DNA of 64,000 bases, from positions 6,009,042 through 6,073,041 of the forward strand of contig CM037885.1 in the NCBI GenBank assembly GCA_021292165.1, written 5' to 3'. Positions within the stretch are counted from its first letter, which is position 1. Each line of letters begins with the position of its first letter. This document shows, piece after piece, positions 17,115-41,406 of this stretch. The position numbers and the translations under genes were made by a program. This DNA comes from Shinisaurus crocodilurus. Taxonomy: Eukaryota; Chordata; Lepidosauria; Squamata; Shinisauridae. A model generated the notes under the pieces. The model saw only the letters and a program-made list of their open reading frames with translations, was not told where the DNA came from and searched no databases.

Positions 17115-18900
17115 CTTCCAGGATAAAATTACAAAAAGAAAATTATAAAAGGAGGAAATTCTAAAAAATTGTGTAGACTCTAGCGATGGGTCCGTAAGTG
17201 ACTGTGGAGGCCAATTCTAGATCCACACAGCTTCCCATAGTGAGGACACAGGTGGTTACCCGATGGAAGATGGTCCTGTAAAGTATTCGTTTGACGTGCT
17301 TTTCGCTTAGCACGTTTCTCCCTTTCACCTTGCACTCGGGCTTCTTCAAAGTCCACAGAACCTTTGTGAAAGGCCGACCTCCGGTTAGATCGTTCATGGG
17401 CCAGAGCTTCCCAGTTTTCGATGTTTATATTGCATTTTTTTAGATTAGCCTTAAGAACATCTTTAAACCTCTTATATTGACCACCGATATTCCGCTTTCC
17501 ATCCTTGAGTTGGGGATAAAGTAACTGCTTTGGGAGACGGCAGTCAGGCATTCGAACAACATGACCGGTCCACTGAAGTTGGCGTTGAAGGATCATTTTT
17601 TCAACGCTAGTAGTCTTTGCTTCTTCCAGTACACTGACATTTGTTCGCCTATCTTCCCAAGTAATTCGCAGGATTTTCCGGAGGCAACGTTGATGAAATC
17701 TTTCAAGGAGGTGGAAATGACGTTTATAGATAGTCCATGTTTCGCAGGAATACAATAAAGTTGGTAATACAATGGCTTCATAAACCAGCGTTTTGGTCTT
17801 ACAGATATCCAGATCCTCGAACACTCTATGTTTCATTCGAGAAAATGCGGCACTTGCGGAGCTCAAACGATGCTGGATTTCACTGTCAATGTTAGCTGTA
17901 ACAGAAAGATAGCTGCCAAGATAGAGAAGATGATCGACACTTTCCAGTATTGCCCCGCCAAGCTGGATAGATGGCATCACCAAAGGGTTAACTTGCACTT
18001 GCTGATGAAGCACTTTGGTTTTCTTTATGTTAAGTGAGAGACCAAGTTTTCCGTATGCTTCTGCAAAAGCATTTAGGATAGTTTGGAGATCATCCTCTGA
18101 ATGTGCGGAGACCACATTATCATCAGCATACTGAAGTTCCACAACGGAGGTTGTAATTACCTTACTTTTTGCTTTCAGCCTACTGAGATTAAAAAGCTTT
18201 CCATCTGTTCGATATATAATTCCCACACTAGTGGGAAGTTACCCCTCGACAAGATGTAAAATCATGGCAATGAAAATAGCAAATAATGTTGGGGTGAGAA
18301 CACATCCCTGTTTAACACCTGATCCCACTTTAAATGGAGCACCATGAGAGCCGTTGTTGTCCAAAACCATTACCGTCATGTTGTCATGGAGAAGTTGCAA
18401 GATATTCACAAATTTTTGGGGGCATCCAATTTTCATAAGGATAGTCCAGAGAGCCGTTCGGTCTACAGTATCAAAGGCCTTAGCCAAATCAATAAATGCC
18501 ATATAAAGGGGTTGATTTTGCTCCCGGCATTTTTCTTGGAGCTGACGTGCAGTAAAAATCATGTCTACTGTCCCTCTAGAGGGGCGGAAACCATATTGAG
18601 ATTCAGGGAGGATCTCTTCTGAAATAGAAGATGGTTTGCAAGAATCCTAGCAAATATTTTACCTGCGGTAGCTAAGAGAGAAATGCCCTGATAGTTTCCA
18701 CAGTCTGTTCTATCACCCTTCTTAAAGTGGGTGATAATTATGGCATCCCTGAAGTCTTCTGGGATCTCTTCTCTTATCCAGATTTTTTCGATGAGTTTAT
18801 GAAGATGTTGTACAAGTTTGGAGGCCCCTTCTTTAAAGATTTCAGCAGGAATCCCATCTGGTCCATATACTGACTCAGTATAAGGCACCTTCCATTATTC
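17115..18900 (-). mobile_element. Non-LTR retrotransposon (LINE), 5'-truncated, reverse transcriptase plus C-terminal zinc finger
   Basis: On the minus strand, reverse-transcriptase blocks appear in order: GPDGIPAEIFKEGA, GNYQGISLLATAGKIFARIL, FIDLAKAFDTVDR, VKQGCVLTPTLFAIF, and the catalytic LQYADDNVV. A long C-terminal domain follows (LQWTGHVVRMPDCRLPKQLL) and ends in a zinc-finger-like motif, CPHYGKLCGSRIGLHSHLRT. A stop near 18565, a stop near 18238 and a frame shift show it is dead, but the last 348 codons (17180-18226) are open. The clade is uncertain (RTE/Rex-like or L2-related); it differs clearly from the L2 and CR1 copies elsewhere in the window. Confidence 0.85.
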
Positions 18901-19430
18901 CTACTTTGGCAGCACCATTAGAGGAGCCAGGGAGAGCATCGGCATCTTTGACTTCTGAATGACAGGCAGCAATTCAACTGGCAAAGCTCCCAACCGTCAC
19001 TGCATCCCCTTGCTGGGGATAGCTGCAGCACTGAACAATCCCATGTGACAAAACGGAAATCTATCAGCTGGAAAAAAAAACCCTGCAAGTACAGTTCTGA
19101 GAAATACTTGGGAGGGCGTGGCCAGACCTGACTAGGCGTGGCCAGAGATAGGGGTGTGGCTAACTCTGGCTGTATGAAAGAGGTGGGGCTCTCGCCCGCC
19201 TGGTGGTCATTGTAACTCCTCCCCCATTCCCAGATTGATCTATTTGCGTTGGGAGGGGGGAATCGTTGGATTGCACCATTTAAGAGAATATGAAAGGTTC
19301 CCTTCTGTCGTGAAACCCGCCAAACAAAAAGCCCACCGCTTCCCTGGCTACCTTGCTGCTCCACCCACTCCTCCCAATGTGGTTCTTCCCTCGTTCCCCC
19401 TTTTTCCCTCCTCGACTTGGCCCGCTCCAA
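18901..19430. other. Intergenic sequence upstream of the calmodulin promoter
   Basis: It contains two GGCGTGGCCAGA-type words in tandem (about 19114-19150). No gene is recognised. Confidence 0.5.
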
Positions 19431-19891
19431 TTTTGACGCATTGCAGGTGAGAGGCGACCAATGGCCGCCGGAGTCTCATCCTGCGCCTCCCGCCCGAGCC
19501 AATGGAGACGCGCGGTACAAATGTGCTGTCACAATACTGTGTCCTTCCGCTGGAAGGCGGTACGAGGGAGGGGCGAAAAGCGGGGAAAGAAGAGCGAGGC
19601 GGTGTGTGTGGGGGGGAAGTAGTCCCCGCAAGGAGGTGGGCGGAGCCGGGCGGAGCCGGGCGCTGCTTCGGTACAGGCGGAAAGGGGGCGGGGCTCCCCC
19701 TTGGCTAAGCTTCGTGAGAGGCAAACCGGGGCGAGGCCGGAGGCGGCCGTTGGCGGAGGGATCCGGCGCGCGCCGTGTGTGTATGTGAGGCGGCGCGCAG
19801 CGGGTTCCGGCCAGTGCTGCTCCCACCTCCCCTCCCGGCGCCGTCGCTGCTGCTCGAAGCCCCTCGACGCTCTCGCCGACCCGGCCCAGCC
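19431..19891 (+). promoter_or_regulatory. CpG-rich promoter and 5' UTR of the calmodulin gene
   Basis: Dense in CpG. Two CCAAT boxes lie at 19458-19462 (followed by ATGGCCGCC, a YY1-like word) and 19499-19503. GC boxes (GGGCGG) are at about 19638, 19648 and 19686. No convincing TATA box is seen; vertebrate calmodulin genes commonly have GC-rich promoters. The start site is probably between 19540 and 19760, and the 5' UTR runs to the ATG at 19892. Confidence 0.75.
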
Positions 19892-32291
<12,400 letters not shown>

Positions 32292-33710
32292 AGCCTGCAG
32301 AGTGGGTGGCTGGCAATGCCCATTCTCCTTCGATACTTTTCTCCAACGCACTCTCTCTACTTAAGTAACCTGGTTCTCTAAGCAAACAATCGGCTGTGGA
32401 ATAAATCTGACCAAGCAATTAAAAAAAAAAAAATCCTTCCCAAGCTGCATGATTTGCACTCATCTCTCCCTCCTCTTCTTGCTCTTTTTCCCTTTCCTTC
32501 CTTCCATCCTGGTGCATCCCTTAAAATCCCCGAGAACCCCCAGCCTTGTGGATGTCTTTGTTTCCATCGGGTATTCTGTTCTGCAGTCAGGGCTGGCCCA
32601 TCTCCCAGGGTGCAGATTCTTTCTCTTTCTTTCAAGAATCCACATGATGGGGTGGAGAGAGCGCAAAACCTTCTTAATCGTGTTGCATGTGTCTGGCACT
32701 GTGGTCGTGCGCATTGACATGGCGGTCGCCACCGAAGGTCTTGCCCCAAGGAACACCGGGGGTACAAGGAAGAAATTGGTTTTTTTCTTAGTTTTCTTTG
32801 GAGGGTGGGAGGGGGAGCTATCCCGCCATCTGGGTGTGTATGTGGCTGAAGGTGGGTTCCAGAGAGCTCCATCTGCGTGATCTGGGGAAGAGGCTGATCG
32901 AGGGGAGTGGGAGCGTCCGACACTGTCCGATTGGCTCTTTTACAAACAAACTCAACCACCCACGACTTCAACTTCTGTCTCTGTTCTTAACCCTGTATAA
33001 ATTGTAAATGTCCTTACAGTTTCCTAAGCATTGTGTCCAGACATCAGAGCTGCTATGTAAATATCTGATGCTACCAGCCCCTTTGGGGTGTGCCCCAGGC
33101 GTGGCCACGGCGGATGCTTTTGATTGGCAGCTTGAGGGGGGGGACGTAGGGGGGGAGGCGTCGGAACGGAACCGCAATAAAACAGTGAAGCCGCTGCTGA
33201 GTGAGTGCCAACTGCGCCAGAGCGCCCTTTTCTCCCTACCCCCCCCTTCCTCGTGCAACGCTTTTTTTTGTAGTGGCTCTCGGTTTAACGCTTGTGCCGC
33301 TGCCGCACTTTGGCTTCGATGTCCGTGCTCTTTAATGTTGCTTCCTTACTTCGCCTGTCTCCCCCCCCCCCCCGCCCTTTCCTTGCGGCGAACAGGCATG
33401 AGCCGCAAACTTGCTTCTCTTTTTCACTTTTATTTTTAATCAATAAAAAAAAGTTTTGGATGGGAAATTGAAACAAACAGCAGAATTTCCCTGAAACCGG
33501 GTGAAAGAAGAGTGCTTTGTGTAGTCCTCCATGGTGGATTTGACCACGCCCCCTCTTATTTCCTGTCTTCGGCGGCGGTGGAGGCATCTCACCTGAGAGC
33601 TTGGGAAAGGGGGCGTGGGGAAGGTTGGAGTAAGGACGTCTTTGAAAGCAGGTGGTGTTGTGTTCAGTTCAAGCTGTGAAAATAAAATTATATCAATGTT
33701 TTCCAATAAA
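32292..33710 (+). other. CALM3: Calmodulin 3' UTR with several polyadenylation signals
   Basis: AATAAA occurs at 32400-32405, 33176-33181, 33442-33447, 33681-33686 and 33705-33710, which allows transcripts with 3' UTRs from about 0.1 to 1.4 kb. No recognised repeat interrupts it, unlike the flanking DNA. Alternative poly(A) use is known for calmodulin genes. Confidence 0.7.
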
Positions 33711-34925
33711 ATGCAGTGACTACCTGAAGTGGCGGTTGTTGTTTCGACGTTCCGTCTCTTTCACTGGGCTTCCTAATTCGCTTGTTTGTTTCACAGCTGC
33801 TGGAGCAGCTTAGATGGGAGTATATCCCCCCCCCCCCGGGGGGGAATGCTGTAAATATCCCTCTGCGAATTGTTTTCTGAAAACAAATTAAATTGGCAAC
33901 AGGTTTCCTCTGAAGGTTCTCTCTACCTTGCTGTTACCAGTTGTAATCACTGGTTCGCCTCCCTGGGCTCCCTTTTGTCAAAGGGTGCGACTGCTCGTGC
34001 TGGAACGGATTCTTTGGCTCCTTCGCCGTGAGCAGAAGCAGCCATTTTTCGTGCCTCTCTGTAGCTCCCCGGCCTGGTCCTGAGTGGAGCAAGCGAGGGA
34101 GCTGGCCTTGCTCAGGCACTGCAGTGGAGCAGTTGTCTTTCAAAACAACAAACGTAGACTCGCAGGGCAGTGTGGCCCCTTGCCAGAGCAGCAGCATCTT
34201 TTCTCTCTCCGTCTGCTGTGGATGGCCTTCTCCAGGAGTTTGTAGCAAGCAAAACGTGATGAGCGTCCACTAGAGTGAGGTGCAGCACTCCCTCCTGTTC
34301 ATGTGCCCCCCCCAGACCAAAAGAAGTGCCCAGCTCCTCTGAGCACAGATGCTTATTCTTAGAAAACAGTACTGTCTATGCTGCTCTTCTCCCCTCACCC
34401 TGGGCCTGACATCTTGTAATCTCGAAGAATCCACGGTCCCCTCTGCCCCAGTGGTGGTAGTGAAAGGGCCACCAGCACTTGGCTAGGGCCAGCTGGGAAG
34501 GGTTATTGTGTCCCAATACTGGCAGGGGCAGCTTAGCCTTCTGAGGGGCGGTGTGCAGGAGGAGGGAGGCACCCTTGCCTCTACCTTTATCTGCTAAGCT
34601 GATGCCAAGGTGAACCTGTGCGTGAGCGCTATGTCTAAGAGGGTGTCTCTGTTCTGCCTTCTTTAGTTGATGCTGTAACCTGGAAAAAAACCCTGTGTCC
34701 CCCTCCCCTGCAGTGTCGTCTTGCTTGGTTCTCCATCCCAGGCTGAGTATCCTTTCAGCCTGCAATCAGATGGGAAGCTCAGTAGAGCTGAGCACCCAGG
34801 CTTCCCCTGTCTGAACTGGGTTCTAAATCAGCCCGTTCTAACTCTGAATCAGGCTCTGGCTCCAAAGCTGTAGGGCCCGCAGCACTTGGGCTAGGCCTGG
34901 CAATGCCAGGAAATTGCATTATGGG
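33711..34925. other. Intergenic, nothing recognised
   Basis: Only short open frames are seen. A C/G homopolymer pair occurs at 33827-33844 (CCCCCCCCCCGGGGGGGGG). No known repeat is identified. Confidence 0.5.
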
Positions 34926-34929
34926 AAGA

Positions 34930-35520
34930 TGAGGAAGTAGAGGGGCGGGAAATTGCTATGGCACCGTGCTAGGAAAGGATGTGGCTGGAATTGGGTTCTG
35001 AGAAGAGCCTGGCTGACCAGCGGAGTTGCTGACCAAGGTCCTGTGGTCCTAGATGCAGGGGAGGGAAACTTGGCCAAAACTCCGGAGGGCCACAACTTTG
35101 CCATTGTTCACTTGGGCTTCCAAAAGGCCTTTGGTAAAGTCCCTCACCAAAGACTCCTGAGCAAGCTTAGCAGTCATGGAATAGGAGGGGAGGTCCTCTT
35201 TAAAGAACAGGAAGCAGAGAGCAGGAAGTTCTCCCAGTGGAGGGATGTAAACAGTGGGGTCCCACAGGGATCTGTGCGTTTCAACTTAATTCATTGATGA
35301 TCTGGAGTGAAGTGGCCAAGTTTGCTGACGATGCCAAATTATTTAGGATGGTTAAAATGGGATTGTGAGGAGTGCCAAAAGGCATCTCTAGGTGGAGCTG
35401 GAAATACTCTATTCCTGCCTGAAAGCCTGGCGAGCCACTGCCATTCAGTGCCAACTGGGCTAGATGAACCAACGGTCTGACTCTGTATCCGTTGGCTTCC
35501 TGTGTTCCTATGTGTGGTGC
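34930..35520 (+). mobile_element. CR1-type LINE fragment followed by SINE tail
   Basis: From 35053 it reads CR1 reverse-transcriptase words: VHLGFQKAFGKVPHQRLLSK, SSHGIGG, NSGVPQGSVRF, then a broken SKFADD-like KFADDAKLF word near 35317-35345. At 35400-35520 the tRNA-SINE tail (GAACCAACGGTCTGACTCTG) follows. Stops and gaps show decay. Confidence 0.75.
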
Positions 35521-37220
35521 TGGTAGAGGGAGGGTGTGATAGACTTGCCTTAAGGTCCTGGACTCTTATCGAGAAGCAGCGATTCTTGGCAGGGGCCGCT
35601 CGTAATGGCCTAGCGCTGCTGGAGTGAGAGAACTGACCTCCTTTTCCAGTTGAGCTGTCTCTCACTCCCTGTTGCAGATGGGCTCCTGGCATGGTATTTT
35701 GAACGCCTTGTGGATGAAAGCTTTTGCTTGCTGAATGTGGATCAGGGTTGTCAGATAGTTCATTAAACAGAAAAGGAAGCTGCTGTGGTTACCGCTCCCT
35801 TCCCTGCCAGCTCTTTTGGTTTGCTTTTACATGCGTGTGCTCTTAAGAAGTGCCCACCCGTGCGTGCCTCATGAAGATGGGTGTGCCTTGCAGGAGAGGC
35901 ACCCGGCGACTCGTGCAGAGAAGCGATGGGCAGCCATCTGAGGGGGTTTAACCACGATGCCTCTGCATGCTCTGTGGCTGATCTGCACTCTCGCCAGTTG
36001 CAGATGTGGCAAATTTACCCTTCCCAGCAGAAGTCAATTGGAAAAGAGGCACGGCCAGAACTGTGACTCACACAGAGGTCCACCCAAGAACCTCCCCTGT
36101 TGGTGACCTCATGGGAGCAATTCGGTTTTAGGAATTTGGGTTCTTTAAAATAAAGTACAAATGTCTACGTTGCAACTCTTAAGTCAGGGCTAATGTCTTC
36201 AAAAATATGTGGGGAAACATAGAACATCCCCAGGCACTGAGCAACTCTTGTAAAAAATATATATCCTAAACTGGTTATAATTTGATTTTGTGATTCTGTC
36301 CCCTCCTCCATAAAAGCTGAGACAGCTCTTGATTTTTCTCCCCAAAGACCAAGCATTTGACATCTCAAACTGTACCCCCAAGGCTCAAAATAGCTTAGGC
36401 CAATGCGCCCCCAATACCTTTCTAGACACCCACCAATGTGCCCTACTCCCTTCCCCCCCCTCCCCCGGTAACACATTTTCTTAGCGGCAGCTGGGATAGC
36501 TGTGAAATGGGTTTCTGTTGCTGAAAATTGTGGGTTCAAAGGAGTTGTTTAGTATGTTGGGTCTCAGAGCCCACCTCTGCCTTGAACCCAGTCTTTTGGG
36601 CAGGTTACTTGTCCTATGGCAGCCATTTTGTGATGGCGCCCAGGACACTTTCTCAGATTGCTAAATGTGCCTGCAGCCCAAAAAGGTTGCCTACCCCGGC
36701 TTAGATAGCTGGAGGGGAGGAAGCTGCTACGATTTTGTAAAATAGCTTTGGGCATCTCTGAAATTCATTGAAATCTTGGAGGGTGCAACTTGGGAGTCGA
36801 AACTGGCCGCCTCCACAAGGAGCAGGAAGAGTTGAGTAGGAGACAGAGTCCCAAGTCTCGGTGGGATCTGCAATGATCACCTGTGGACAGCAGAGGGAGC
36901 CAGCCACCATGGAAAGGAGGTATTTCAATGGACGGATGCCTGGACGGATTCTCTCCTACCCAGTAAGTAACAAGGCAAGCTGTGCCATCTTTCCAGCTAG
37001 GTCTCCTCTGCCTAATGTCAGCTGTAAGCGGGGCTGCTGCATACCTCCAGGGCTCTGCCCAGTACCTGACTGCAACTTGCATTCTCCTTTTGTCCTCCCC
37101 ATGACTTCATAAAACGGGGGCAACCTGCCCGGCAATCTTTCACTGCATTTAGGCCATGTCTACTTGGTTCCCCGAACCCCGACATAATCTCTGTTAAGGT
37201 AACTCAAACTCTGCATGGAA
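35521..37220. other. Intergenic, no gene recognised
   Basis: Short frames only and no splice-compatible protein family. Some stretches are probably old repeats (for example the hAT-like phrase AAAAAGGTTGCCTACCCCGG at 36680). Confidence 0.5.
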
Positions 37221-37227
37221 GGGAAGA

Positions 37228-37340
37228 CCTCGGAGCCGTATGCCAGCCTTCCTCAACCTGGTGTGCTCCAGATGTGTTGAGAGTACAATTCCCATCATTC
37301 CCGGTCAGCATGGGAACCAGGCTGGGGAAGGCTGCTGTAC
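37228..37340. repeat. Family B MITE, diverged
   Basis: CAGCCTTCCTCAACCTGGTG, core GAGTACAATTCCCATCATTC, right end CAGGCTGGGGAAGGCTG. Confidence 0.75.
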
Positions 37341-37344
37341 TTAC

Positions 37345-37620
37345 TTACTAGATTGCATTTCTATACCGCCCAATAGCCAAAGCGCTCTGGAGGGTCCACA
37401 AAAGTTTAAAACCATCAAATACGACAGCAGGATAAGACAATGTAAAACTTCTCACTGTTTAAAAACTGCAATGTAAAACTAAAGTAAAAGCCAGAAGCAG
37501 TGTAAAGACCTAAAAATACAATATATTGAATAACAACAAAGGATTACGACGTCCAGGAGAATAAAAAGGTCGTCTTCACCTGGTGCTGAAAAGACCGCAA
37601 CGTACACGGGTTGAATATCT
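37345..37620 (-). mobile_element. LINE 3' end (L2-like)
   Basis: The minus strand carries GCTTTGGCTATTGGGCGGTA-type 3' UTR sequence ending near TAGAAATGCAATC, a common reptile L2/LINE tail. The upstream part is A-rich in plus orientation. Confidence 0.5.
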
Positions 37621-38315
37621 GTCTACATATCTTTACATAATTTGCTCTGCCTGGCTGCTCGGTGGGAAAGGGCAGGTTCTACACAGCACAGAAGCGCTCT
37701 GCAACGGCGGGTGAAATCCTGCCGAGTTCCTTTTTTTGGGACATTGCGAGATAGGCGCGGCCCCAGCCTTTGGTCTCTTCTTTTGTTTCCTTCTCAGGCC
37801 AGGTGCTTTTAAAAGAAGAGAAATGCCCCCAAAGCAGCAGCTCTAAGAACCAGTGATGGATCGAGGAAGGCACACATCTGGCCCGAAGAGCCAGAAGTCG
37901 AGGCTTGCAATGTCCCTTCCCCTTGCAGCCTGCTTGGCTCTGGGTACATTAGGTGGCTGTTTTTCTGTTTGTCCAGGCAGCAGCAACTTTAAAACTGTTC
38001 AGCTTCAGTTTAGCGCCCTTTCGGAAGGAAGGCCTCCCTTTTCAAATGGAAGCTATTTGGTTCCAGCTTAACTTGAGCATTTATACTTCTGCGTGGCTTG
38101 TTTCAGTTGCAATTAAAGCTGCTGGTTGTCTTTGCTTTATGGGGAGAGCAGTGTCGCGGTGGAGCTAGGCCTCGAGAGGAGCACAGCACCGGCAAGTTTT
38201 TGTTTGGCAGAGATGCTGACAGCTGCCCCCCCTCTCAGACTTTCCTGTTTCCTCACAATGGCGGCAGCGGGGGGGGGGGGGATATGATTTCTTTCCCAGC
38301 AACAACAAGAACATA
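37621..38315. other. Intergenic, nothing recognised
   Basis: It contains a short G run near 38270. No coding or repeat assignment. Confidence 0.45.
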
Positions 38316-38815
38316 ATACAAGCCCTGCTGGATCAGACCCAGGGTCCATCTAGTCCAGCATTCTGTTCACACAGTGGCCAACCAGCTGCCCACGGGATCC
38401 CACAAGCAGGACATGAGTGCAACAGCACCTTCCCGCCCATGTTCCCCAGCAACTGGTGCACATGGGCATCCTGCCCCTGATACTGGAGGTAGCATAGAGC
38501 CAATCAGGACTAGTAGCCACTGATAGCCTTCTCCATGAATTTGTCCAGTCCCCCTTTAAAGCCCTCCAAATTGGCGGCCATCAGTTAAACATCAGTTAAA
38601 CTATGGAAGTGAATTCCATAGTTTAACAATTCTCTTTGTGAAAAAGTCCTTGCTTTGATCTGTCCTGAATCTCCCCCCCCCAATCAGCTTCATGCGATGA
38701 CCCCGTTGGGTTCTAGTATTAGGAGGGAGGGAGAGAAATGTCTCCCTGTCCGCTTTCTCCACACCATGCATAATTCTGTACACCTCTATCATGTCACCCC
38801 TTACTTGCCTAACCT
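38316..38815 (-). mobile_element. CR1-type LINE 3' region
   Basis: The plus strand shows the complement of CR1 3' sequence: CTGCTGGATCAGACCCAGGG, ACAGTGGCCAACCAGCTGCC, TTTAAAGCCCTCCAAATTGG, ATTCTGTACACCTCTATCAT. The minus strand is therefore the coding sense. The same stretch recurs at 43430-44060. Confidence 0.75.
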
Positions 38816-38935
38816 ACCTCAGAGGGTTGTTGTGAGGATTAAAAGAAGAAAGGGGGTGGGAGAAGAGCACCACGTATACTCGCTCAAGCTGCTTGGGTGG
38901 TATATAACCCAAGATGAGCGGTATATCAATGGTGT
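38816..38935 (+). mobile_element. SINE fragment (Sauria-SINE 3' half)
   Basis: CTAACCTACCTCAGAGGGTT, GTTGTGAGGATTAAAAG and GTGGTATATAA in plus orientation, joined directly to the CR1 piece. Confidence 0.65.
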
Positions 38936-38984
38936 ATCTAAACGTGCAGAGGCAATAGCCTCAGAGCACCGGAGAAGCCTTTGG

Positions 38985-39090
38985 AGCAAGGCTGGGGAAC
39001 TCATGGACCTGTCAATGTTGTTGGACTCCAGCTCCCGTCAGCCTCAATGGCTAATAGTCAGGGATGATGTTTGACAACGTCTGGAGGATC
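38985..39090. repeat. Diverged family B-like MITE
   Basis: GCAAGGCTGGGGAACTCATG, GGACTCCAGCTCCCGTCAGC, then CAACGTCTGGAGGATCAGAG. The arms are strongly diverged. Confidence 0.45.
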
Positions 39091-39221
39091 AGAGATTTCC
39101 ACCCCTGCTTTGGAGCTCCCTGCGTGAGTCCGTGCACCTCCCATGCACTCGGGAGATGTGCTCAGGTCCAGAAGGGAAACTCAAGGGGTGGGATAATCCT
39201 TATTTTCCCCTACTCTAAAGC

Positions 39222-39335
39222 AGCCTTCCCCAGCCTGGTGCCCTCCAGCCATTGGCCCTGCTGGCTGGGGGTGATGGGAGTTGTAGTCCAACACATCTGG
39301 AGGGTACCCGGTTGGGGAAAGCTGCTCTGAGAACA
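39222..39335. repeat. Palindromic MITE, family B
   Basis: CAGCCTTCCCCAGCCTGGTG and GTTGGGGAAAGCTG ends. Flanks CTCTAAAG and CTCTGAGA look like a decayed 8-bp duplication. Confidence 0.8.
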
Positions 39336-40470
39336 GTCCTCTCCTGGGGTGCAAGGGTTGGGAGCGTGTGGTGGGTGTTACTGGAGGCGGAAGGAATGCT
39401 TCAGCTGTCCGTGCAGGAAGGAGCGGTCTCGGCGAGCTGGCCGCTGAGGCCGGTTTCTCTGCCGCGCCACCCCTCTCTGCTTCGGATCAAACTGAGAGAG
39501 CTATATCTACCCAGTATAAACAGCCCATATCCAGCAGCAGCTCAGGCTTTTAAGTAATCAAATCCTTGGATATATATCTTGTTCCCTTCAGCGTTAGGGA
39601 TTCTGCATGGTTGAGGGTGCGCGGGTGGCTGCGCACGCACACGCTCCGTATCTCTCTGCATACAGGGGGAGTTCAGAACTAAGGAGGCTGCGGGGGACGG
39701 GGACAGGGCGCCAGGCCTCGATGCGTGCAGCGTGGGCATTCCACCTTGGAACTGATGAGACGCAGGCCCGGCTGTTTATCCAAAGGCAGCCAGGTCAATG
39801 CCTTGTTTGGCCTTTTTTCCATCGTGCCAGCCAGGTGTCTTGGCTCAGGCGGCCTGCCTCGGCTTAAGGAGATGCCATCCAGTGGGAGACGTGCCACCAG
39901 CGCGGCTCGGCCCCCCCTTGCTCCCGGAGCCATGCAAGCCATTCCTGAGCACCGCTCAGAACTCCAGCAACTTACACACAAATGTGGAGTGCCTTTCCCG
40001 TGTGCAAAACTTAAAATCGTGTGTGGTTTTCCGTTGCCCGATGATTTGGTAATAAGCCGGCGGAATATATCATTCAATAGCAAGTATTTGAGAGAGCTCA
40101 AAGTGCTTCCCATAATACTGATTTAAGGTAGGGAGCGGATGTAGGGGACACAGGGAGCAGTAAGCAGCGATGTCACTCCACAAACTCAAATAAGCTCTAA
40201 TGGAGTTCTGCCGAATCTTTCCATTGTGCAAGCGGTTGCGGATTAAACTTGCACAACCCATTGTGCAAGCGGCTGCGCGAATGTAATGCGCCACCAGGCG
40301 TGCAACTGATTGTGTAAGCACAATGCACAACTAGCTGCAATTGTGCAAACGTTTTAGCGGGATTCTCCTCTTGTGCGTAGTTGTGCAACGTCATTTGCAC
40401 TAATGGGATGACACAGTTGGACACTACCCTATGGGAATAATAGTTCGCCTAAAGTTATGCCGTGAACTTG
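39336..40470. other. Intergenic, with inverted TTGTGCAAGCG-type words
   Basis: No gene is found. Between 40200 and 40430 there are repeated inverted words (TTGTGCAAGCGG, GCACAATGCACAAC, TTGTGCAAACG), suggesting another fold-back element. Confidence 0.5.
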
Positions 40471-40475
40471 CAGGT

Positions 40476-40625
40476 GAACTGAGAACGTAAGAACTGCCCT
40501 GCTGGATCAGACTGAAAGTCCATCTAACCTGACATCCAGTTTCCAACAGTGGAAAGCCAGATGTCCCCAGAAGCTCACACAGAGGGTATGAAGGTTGGTT
40601 CTCCTCTGCATCTGGTCATTAGATT
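40476..40625 (-). mobile_element. CR1-type LINE fragment
   Basis: GAACTGCCCTGCTGGATCAG and TCCATCTAACCTGACATCCA in plus orientation, the complement of the CR1 3' region. Confidence 0.65.
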
Positions 40626-40629
40626 TTTT

Positions 40630-40868
40630 AAAAAAATATTATTACATTTATATCCCCCCTTTTTTCCTGCAAGGAGCCCAAGGCGGCTTACATAATCCTC
40701 CTCCTCCTCCCCATTTTATCCTCACAACCACCCTGTGAGGTAGGTTAGGCTAAGAGTCAAGTGACTGGCCCAAAGTCACCCAGTGAGTTTCATAGCCAGG
40801 TGGGGACTGAAACCCGGATCTCCCAAATCCTGGTCCAACACTCTTACCACTATACCACACTGGCTCTC
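40630..40868 (-). mobile_element. Sauria-SINE-type element, near full length
   Basis: The minus strand starts AGAGCCAGTGTGGTATAGTG (A box), then GGTTTCAGTCCC (B box), TATGAAACTCACTGGGTGAC and GTAAGCCGCCTTGGGCTCCT, ending GGGGGGATATAAATGTAATA. TATAAATGTAATA is the Bov-B-like tail known for this SINE. Confidence 0.88.
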
Positions 40869-41365
40869 AAGTGTTCTGGTATCCTCTCTTAAAGCCAGTG
40901 GCCATCTCCACGTACTCTGGTAGTGAATCCCTCAAGTTAATTCTTGGTTGGGTGACAATGGATCTCCGTATGCCTGTCCTGAAGCTACTGCTGTTCAACA
41001 TGATTGGGTAACCCTCTGAGTTCCAGAATTGTGAGTGGGAGCTTCTGTGGCTCACGGGACATACCCTATGCCAGGAAAATCTGGATCTACTGGTGATTTG
41101 CAGTAGATCCCGGCAAGGACTTCTGACCCCAAATTCTTTAACAAGAGCTGCAACAAAATGACTCCCCCCCCCCCCCCCGATATAAATTATACTGCTGAAG
41201 CAAAGAAAGCTTTGGGTAACCCGGAGTACCTTTGTGTGTGTGGAAAGACTGTGAGTTCTGTACATTTCTGGTACTCTCACTGAATTCCTGGTCACAGAAT
41301 TATTTTATTCTCAGTGTCTTGTCTTTTGCAGCAGACTCTGGCTGGCAGATCTTGGGGTTTTAGTG

Positions 41366-41406
41366 AGATACTACACTTGATCTTAGCCAAAAGGCCGAGA
41401 AGCGAT
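41366..41406 (-). pseudogene. U2 snRNA 5' fragment (nt 1-41)
   Basis: On the minus strand, 41 bases match the very 5' end of vertebrate U2 snRNA (begins ATCGCTTCTCGGCCTTTTGG and runs through the branch-site pairing region GTGTAGTATCT), then similarity stops. The Sm site and stem-loops are absent, so it is not a functional gene. It is probably a retrotransposed or template-switched fragment. Confidence 0.9.
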
